A stretch of DNA of 64,000 nt from Paratinospora sagittata (taxonomy: Eukaryota > Streptophyta > Magnoliopsida > Ranunculales > Menispermaceae). Under the pieces are notes generated by a model. It saw only the letters and a list, made by a program, of their open reading frames with translations, did no database searches and was not told the DNA's origin. The position numbers and the translations under genes were made by a program. Positions within the stretch are counted from its first letter, which is position 1. Each line of letters starts with the position of its first letter. The stretch is from NCBI GenBank assembly GCA_035771175.1, contig CM069600.1:9571729-9635728 (forward strand), written 5' to 3'. Shown piece after piece: positions 58,301-64,000 of the stretch.

Positions 58301-58405
58301 CTTGGGTTACTAGTCCACGTCTATTTCACCGTGCCGTTGATCCCAATCATGTTTACTTGGGTTACTAGTCCACGTCTATTTCACCGTGCCGTTGATCCCA
58401 ATCAT
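58301..58405. repeat. Direct duplication in the LTR, period 55 bp
   Basis: CTTGGGTTACTAGTCCACGT then CTATTTCACCGTGCCGTTGA occurs twice, at 58,301 and 58,356, nearly identical. Confidence 0.9.
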
Positions 58406-59499
58406 TTCCTTCTTAAAACCCTCCTATGACAAGGTCAAGTCCCCCTATTAGCCAGATAGATGGGCCCAACCAAAGTCATAAGGTTTTCTCAAATCAATGC
58501 ATCATTCAAAACATTAGAACACATTCATGCTTTCAACTTACAATATATATAAGTGATATGATGACATAAATGATATTATCATAAGTGAAGCCTACTCACA
58601 ACCAAGCCTCGCGAGAGTATTTAATCACACACGACCACCAAACCGAATAAACCCAATCAAGATCCTGAAACATACATCAATATCCTACCATACATCAATT
58701 TCTATGCCCAATTACATAGACATTACAAATCAACCCTAAATCAGCCCACATATAATTAATAGGCCTAAATCCCATTTAATCCCATCATTCAACTCAAATC
58801 ACATGACTTAGGCCTCTAATGCATAGTTCTCATTCATAAACCATTCTATTAATCAAAAATACTGATTTTCAATTCCTTAGGCATAAACATGTCCAAATTT
58901 GGGTCACTTGATCACAAGTAGGCCTAACCCATGATATGGTCACAACCACCAAATCAGTAGCATAATCAACCCTAATCATGCTTAATTAAACATAAGTTGC
59001 ATCAATTCAATGATTCTAAGCCAAAAACATCAAAAGCCCTAAAATATGAAATTTTCCATACTTAGGCCATATTGTCGATTTACACTAGGTCACCATGTTC
59101 AGCCATGTATATCACTGATTTTGCATCATGGGTTCATCCACAATGGCAACTAGGTCAACATAGTTGACATGCAAGCTATTTGGAAAGGTCTAAGTTCATA
59201 TTCTAAATGTAGGTCTAATACAAACAACCCTACCAATTCTTCACATGTATTATTCTGTTCAGATGTATCAATCTACCAACAGAAATATGTAATCACAAAA
59301 TCAACCGTACAGATTGAAGTATGTGAAGAAACAAACCTTCTGTCCAAATATCAGCCCAATCCAACGGTGGACCGAAAAGATATGTATCTTTGATGAGCAA
59401 GTGTCTAATCAGACAGTTTCTCCTTTCCTGCTGCAAATACCCAAACTCAGATGGCTATATCACACAAATTAATTAACGTATAAATATTTCCACCGTTTA

Positions 59500-59940
59500 G
59501 AATACAGAAATATCTGTTGTAAACTACATACCCAAATTTGATATCCATCCAACGGTAAGTTGAGGAGATCTACAAGTTTTACCGAGACGGAACGAGAAAC
59601 CCAGAAATTCCGACCAGCTTTGTTTCAGAGGTTATATCTCTTAGCACAAGCTTACAATTACGATCTCCACCGTTCAGAATGTATAAATATCAGTTATAAA
59701 CTACATACCCAAATTTGATAACCATCTAACGGTAGATTTAGGAGATCTATAAGTTTGAGCGAAACAGTGCGAGAAATCCAGACTTTCCGGCCAGCTTTGT
59801 TTGAGTGGTTAGATCTCTTAGAAGAAACCTCTGATCAAGATCTCCACCGACCAGAATGAAGAACCATAAGCTACGAACGTGCTGACAAAATTTGAGCTCA
59901 ATCTGACCGTAAATTCCAAAGATCCACTTCTTTGATGAAA
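59500..59940. repeat. Imperfect tandem repeat in the LTR, period ~177 bp
   Basis: AAACTACATACCCAAATTTG starts at 59,521 and again at 59,698; each is followed by AACGGTA, a GGAGATCTA block and a CCAGCTTTGTTT block. A third, more diverged copy begins near 59,866. Confidence 0.75.
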
Positions 59941-60542
59941 ATCTCGCAGGGTTCTTACTCCTGCAACTCTCTCCTTCTTTCTCTTCTTCTTTCCTTTCTC
60001 TTCTTTTCTTTCTCTTCTTCTTTCTTTTCTCTCCACTCACCTCTTTCTAGCACTTCCTTGATTCCCTCCTTGATTCTCTCCTTGATTCTCTCCTTGTTTT
60101 CCTCTCCTTGGTTCCCTCCACTCATTCTAGCACTTCCTTGAAGAAGACAAGTGGGCATTGGACACTTGTCCACTTTCATGCACCAACCTTCACATGTGTT
60201 GGTCTCATACTACCCATACCAACCACATGTATTTTAAATGTCCAATCTATTTAATACACCAAATCTTCAATTTCATTTATCCTTTTATTCCATCAATCCT
60301 AACCCATATCAATTCATGGTTTAATGAGCCCATGCATAAATAATAACATATGCATTAAACTTTAATTTAACATGACTCATATACAATTTATGATACATAT
60401 ATTTATATACATTATCAAGCATTAACTATACAAACATTAAACAATCATCAAACAAACACCAAACATATCAAGGCAACACATAGAGTTTGGGCAAAATACA
60501 ATTGGGTTATGGGCTAGATGAAATAATTTTCGGGGCGTCACA

Positions 60543-60557
60543 TCACACCCACCTTAG
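60543..60557 (-). other. Polypurine tract of the Tekay-type element
   Basis: AAGGTGGGTGTGA lies directly before the LTR start on the minus strand and would prime plus-strand DNA synthesis. It is less purine-pure than usual. Confidence 0.6.
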
Positions 60558-60585
60558 AATGAACTTCGTCCTCGAAGTTTTAAGG

Positions 60586-63500
60586 TTAAGAATTACCTAA
60601 GCCCATGAACTCGGCAAAGTGCTCCCTCATGTAGTCCTCACGCTCCCAAGTAACCTGTTCCTCGCCATGGAACTGCCATCTCACCTTAACCATCGGAATC
60701 TCACGGTTACGTAACCTCTGGACCTTCCGGTCAAGTATCTGAATAGGTTCCTCATCATAAGTCCCATCCTGCCTCAGTTCAATGTTCCTCCAGTCCAAGA
60801 CGTGATCAAAATCACTCTTGTATACTCTCAGCATTGACACGTGAAAGACATTGTGGACTGCTGCTAACTGAGGTGGCAAGGCTAATCGGTAAGCGACGGG
60901 GCCAATTCGTTCTAAAACCTCGAACGGCCCAATAAATCTCGGAGCGAGCTTGCCTTTTATCCCAAATCTAGTTTGGCCCTTCTGAGGTGAGACCTTCAAT
61001 AAAACTTGGTCACCCACCTCGAACTCTACGGTCTTCCGCTTGGCATCAGTGTAACTCTTCTGCCTGTCTTGGGCTACTTTCATATTATGCTTGATCCTCT
61101 TAATATTCTCTGTGTGTTCTTGTACAAACTCTGGTCCCATCATCGCAACATCCCCTACCTCCGTCCAACAGATCGGAGATCTACAGGGTCGACCATACAA
61201 TGCCTCAAAAGGAGCCATGCCAATACTGGACTGATAGCTATTGTTGTACGCGAACTCACACAAATGTATGTACTCCTCCCAGTTACCACTGGACTCAAGG
61301 ACACAAGCTCGAAGCATATCCTCTAAAATCGATATCAACCTCTCAGACTGGCCATCCGTCTGGGGGTGAAAAGCGGTACTGAGATCTAGTCTAGTGCCTA
61401 GCTGCCTCTGCAACCCCTGCCAAAATATCGATGTAAACCTCGGATCCCTATCTGACACAATCGAAACAGGCACTCCATGTAATCTGACTATCTCCCGCAT
61501 ATAGAGTCTGCTCAGCTTGTCCATAGAATCTCTAGTGTTCACCGGTAGAAAGTGAGCAGACTTGGTCAAGCGATCAATAATAACCCAAACAACATTATGT
61601 CTCCTCGGGGTGTTAGGTAATCCCACAACAAAATCCATAGTGACATGCTCCCATTTCCACTCAGGAATGGCAAGCGGTTGCATCTGCCCTCCAGGCCTCT
61701 GATGCTCAGCTTTGACTCTTTGACAGATCTCACACCTCTGAATGAACTGAGCTATTTCTCTCTTCATGTCGGGCCACCAATACATTATTTTCATATCATG
61801 ATACATCTTGGTTCCGCCAAGATGAATAGCATAATGAGATCTGTGAGCCTCTTGGAGAACACTCTGTCTAAGTCGTGGATCTGTGGGAACCCATAAACGT
61901 CCCCTAAATCTCAAGGCACCATCAGATGACAAGTGCCAATCAGTAAAATCACTGCTCTCAGCCCAAGACTTGTATATCCCATAATCAACGTCAAGTCTCT
62001 GTTGGTCAATTACCTCCTGGACTTGTGTAGGCTGAGCTCTCATTTGAGCACATATCACAATCTGATCTGAAGGAGTAGCACATACACTCATAACCGTAGC
62101 CGCCTCAAGTAGTCTCCACTCATGAGACATCTGGCGTGCTACCATAACTGTCTCTACCCGCTTCCTGCTCAACGCATCAGCCACTACATTGGCTTTACCT
62201 GGGTGGTATTCCAATGTAAAATCATAGTCTTTGAGGAGCTCCAACCACCTTCTCTGCCTCATGTTCAATTCCTTCTGAGAGAACAAGTACTTGAGGCTCT
62301 TATGGTCAGAATACAGAGTGAATCTCTCACCATAGAGATAATGCCTCCAAATCTTCAAAGCAAAAACCACTGCGGCCAGTTCTAAGTCATGAACAGGGTA
62401 GTTCTTTTCATGCACCTTCAACTGCCTCGATGCATAAGCAATGACCCTATCCTTCTGCATCAACACGCAACCTAAGCCGATGCGAGAGGCATCAGTATAG
62501 ATAACCAACTCCTGATCAGGCTCTGGCAAAATCAACACTGGCGTAGATGTCAATCTTTTCTTCAGCTCTAAAAAGGCATTCTCACACTCCTCGGTCCATG
62601 CAAATGACACATCTTTCTGGGTGAGCCTAGTCATAGGCGTAGCTATCTTGGAGAATCCTTGAACGAATCTCCTATAGTAACCAGCTAACCCAAGAAAGCT
62701 TCTGATCTCGGTCACTGTGGTAGGCCTAGGCCAACTGATAATGGCTTCAACCTTAGACGGATCAACTGAAATCCCCTCAGAACTCACCACATGACCTAAG
62801 AACTTCACTTCGGTGATCCAAAATTCGCACTTGCTCAGCTTTGCATATAGCCTATGCTCTCTCAGGGTTTGCAAAGTCACGCTAAGGTGTTCCTCATGCT
62901 CAGCTCGAGTCTTGGAATACACCAATATGTCATCAATGAAGACGATGACAAACTTATCCAGATACTGCCTAAAGACCCTCTGCATCAGGTCCATGAACAT
63001 CGCCGGTGCATTAGTCACACCAAATGGCATCACAAGGAACTCATAATGTCCATAGCGGGTTCTGAATGCTGTCTTAGGCACATCTTCTTCCCTGATCCTC
63101 AGCTGATGATACCCGGAGCGCAAATCAATCTTCGAAAAATACTTCGCTCCCCTCAACTGATCAAACAAGTCATCAATCCTTGGGAGAGGATATTTGTTCT
63201 TGATGGTCACCCTGTTCAATTGGCGATAGTCGATGCATAACCGCAAGCTCCCATCTTTCTTTTTCACAAAAAGAACTGGAGCTCCCCAGGGTGACACACT
63301 CGGGCAAATAAAGCCTTTAGCCAATAACTCCTCGAGCTGTTTCTGCAACTCTTTCAACTCGGCTGGCGCCATTCTATATGGTGCCATGGAGATAGGCTTC
63401 GTGCCAGGGACTAGTTCAATAATGAAATCGATCTCTCGCTTCGGTGGTAATCCTGGAAGATCCGCAGGGAACACATCTTCAAAGTCCCTAACAATGGCAA

Positions 63501-63780
63501 TATCCTCAAGTATCACCTCACTAGTCTCTTCCTCATTAGGTACTAACCCAGCCAAAATCTCCCTATCTCCATCAGTCACAAATCTACCCCTTGTGACTGT
63601 CTGGTCTGAAGCTTTACCCTGTAGTGTAAACACTGGGTGTCCGGGGATCTGAAAAATGATTCTCTTCACGAAACAGTCGGCAACTGCATGATAAGCCGCG
63701 AGCCAATCCATCCCTAGAATTGCATCAAACTCTAAAAACTCTAGGACTCGAAAGTCAATAGGCATCTCAACATCACCAAT
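60586..63780 (-). CDS. Chromovirus pol: RT, RNase H, integrase, chromodomain
   Basis: This 1,059-residue open frame (counted from Met at 63,765) copies retroelement RNA to DNA and inserts it. Rough domains: end of protease with [12 protein letters not shown] (15-26); reverse transcriptase about 127-290 with [10 protein letters not shown] at the active site; RNase H about 385-515 with [15 protein letters not shown] and DALSRK at its end; integrase zinc finger about 630-670 ([14 protein letters not shown]) and core about 690-850; chromodomain about 1005-1055 with [19 protein letters not shown]. All key residues I can check are present. It is cut off from the upstream protease by one in-frame TAG at 63,781-63,783, so a full polyprotein is not made from this copy unless the stop is read through. 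Confidence 0.92.
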   Translation of the reverse strand: MGDVEMPIDFRVLEFLEFDAILGMDWLAAYHAVADCFVKRIIFQIPGHPVFTLQGKASDQTVTRGRFVTDGDREILAGLVPNEEETSEVILEDIAIVRDFEDVFPADLPGLPPKREIDFIIELVPGTKPISMAPYRMAPAELKELQKQLEELLAKGFICPSVSPWGAPVLFVKKKDGSLRLCIDYRQLNRVTIKNKYPLPRIDDLFDQLRGAKYFSKIDLRSGYHQLRIREEDVPKTAFRTRYGHYEFLVMPFGVTNAPAMFMDLMQRVFRQYLDKFVIVFIDDILVYSKTRAEHEEHLSVTLQTLREHRLYAKLSKCEFWITEVKFLGHVVSSEGISVDPSKVEAIISWPRPTTVTEIRSFLGLAGYYRRFVQGFSKIATPMTRLTQKDVSFAWTEECENAFLELKKRLTSTPVLILPEPDQELVIYTDASRIGLGCVLMQKDRVIAYASRQLKVHEKNYPVHDLELAAVVFALKIWRHYLYGERFTLYSDHKSLKYLFSQKELNMRQRRWLELLKDYDFTLEYHPGKANVVADALSRKRVETVMVARQMSHEWRLLEAATVMSVCATPSDQIVICAQMRAQPTQVQEVIDQQRLDVDYGIYKSWAESSDFTDWHLSSDGALRFRGRLWVPTDPRLRQSVLQEAHRSHYAIHLGGTKMYHDMKIMYWWPDMKREIAQFIQRCEICQRVKAEHQRPGGQMQPLAIPEWKWEHVTMDFVVGLPNTPRRHNVVWVIIDRLTKSAHFLPVNTRDSMDKLSRLYMREIVRLHGVPVSIVSDRDPRFTSIFWQGLQRQLGTRLDLSTAFHPQTDGQSERLISILEDMLRACVLESSGNWEEYIHLCEFAYNNSYQSSIGMAPFEALYGRPCRSPICWTEVGDVAMMGPEFVQEHTENIKRIKHNMKVAQDRQKSYTDAKRKTVEFEVGDQVLLKVSPQKGQTRFGIKGKLAPRFIGPFEVLERIGPVAYRLALPPQLAAVHNVFHVSMLRVYKSDFDHVLDWRNIELRQDGTYDEEPIQILDRKVQRLRNREIPMVKVRWQFHGEEQVTWEREDYMREHFAEFMGLGNS

Positions 63781-64000
63781 CTAAACCACACACTGGCTAC
63801 AAATCATGTTCGGGTAGATCCTTTCCCCAGCTACAGTACTCACCACTAACCATGTACTAGCCCTAATGGGAGTCAAATGCAAACTATCTACCATACGTCC
63901 AGATATGAATGATAATGTAGAACCAGCATCAAATAATACATGCATAGAAGTACCACAAATAATAAGAGTACCTTCCACCAAAGTCCTGGATGCTGTCGGG
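63781..64000 (-). pseudogene. Protease part of the chromovirus polyprotein, ends at in-frame TAG
   Basis: Same frame as the downstream pol. VLFDAGSTLSFISG is the aspartic protease active-site region (Asp-Ala-Gly in place of the commoner Asp-Ser-Gly). The frame continues past the window edge toward gag. A TAG follows CSQCVV, and the homologous frame resumes directly after it. Confidence 0.85.

Larger units (their letters stand above)
57581..60542 (-). repeat. 3' LTR of the Tekay-type element (2.96 kb)
   Basis: On the minus strand it starts TGTGACGCCCCG (60,542) and ends GCGGGGTCGCCACA (57,581). The GC-rich last ~130 bp form U5. The box GGGCATCGTTGGCTCACCC at about 58,115-58,135 and CAGGTCCTTCTGTCCC at about 58,090-58,105 are typical of this group. 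Confidence 0.85.
57581..64000 (-). mobile_element. Ty3/gypsy chromovirus (Tekay-type), 3' portion
   Basis: In minus-strand order the window holds protease, reverse transcriptase, RNase H, integrase, chromodomain, polypurine tract and the 3' LTR. Gag and the 5' LTR lie beyond 64,000. The chromodomain after the integrase marks a chromovirus; LTR length and motifs favour Tekay. The near-intact pol suggests recent insertion. Confidence 0.9.

Overview
The window is nuclear DNA of a flowering plant, most likely a eudicot. It is AT-rich and crowded with plant retrotransposons, SINEs and MITE-like elements. Its protein-coding genes match plant-specific families: a DUF4408/DUF761 protein and a UBP25-type deubiquitinase split by GT-AG introns. 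I cannot name the species. No rRNA, functional tRNA, CRISPR or bacterial feature was seen.

Layout. Bases 1-5,400 look like the tandem-repeat-rich 3' end and LTR of an old Tat-like Ty3/gypsy element, split by a solo LTR (2,954-4,284). Bases 5,400-10,700 hold MITEs, SINEs, a dead RNase H-like fragment and a second solo LTR (8,999-9,536) with a clear 5-bp target duplication. A complete single-exon DUF4408/DUF761 gene lies on the minus strand at 10,748-11,659. Bases 12,000-24,500 are repeats: SINEs, a 69-bp tandem array, a ~190-bp tandem array carrying two datable insertions, a copia-type LTR, and a ~180-bp array with an inverted end. A small minus-strand gene at 24,593-24,988 encodes a probable secreted peptide precursor that I do not recognise.

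The main gene is a ubiquitin-specific protease most like Arabidopsis UBP25, on the minus strand at 28,632-52,126. Seven exons join in one open frame of 632 codons with GT-AG junctions. All catalytic boxes (Cys, QED, His, Asn/Asp) are present. Two introns (8.95 kb and 11.85 kb) make up almost 90 percent of the gene. They are filled with LINE fragments, a 2.27-kb solo LTR, a Tat/Athila LTR with its primer-binding site, and two MULE-like elements, one of which has a related empty site in the same intron.

Upstream of this gene, 52,500-57,580 holds a tandem duplication and a cluster of fold-back elements, including a 1.66-kb element that is almost entirely one inverted repeat and is flanked by an 8-bp duplication. 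The window ends in a Tekay-type chromovirus on the minus strand (57,581-64,000, 5' part outside the window). Its pol is intact except for one in-frame stop after the protease domain.

The three host genes are unrelated in function. The dominant theme is repeated TE insertion into gene introns and intergenic DNA without breaking the coding exons.
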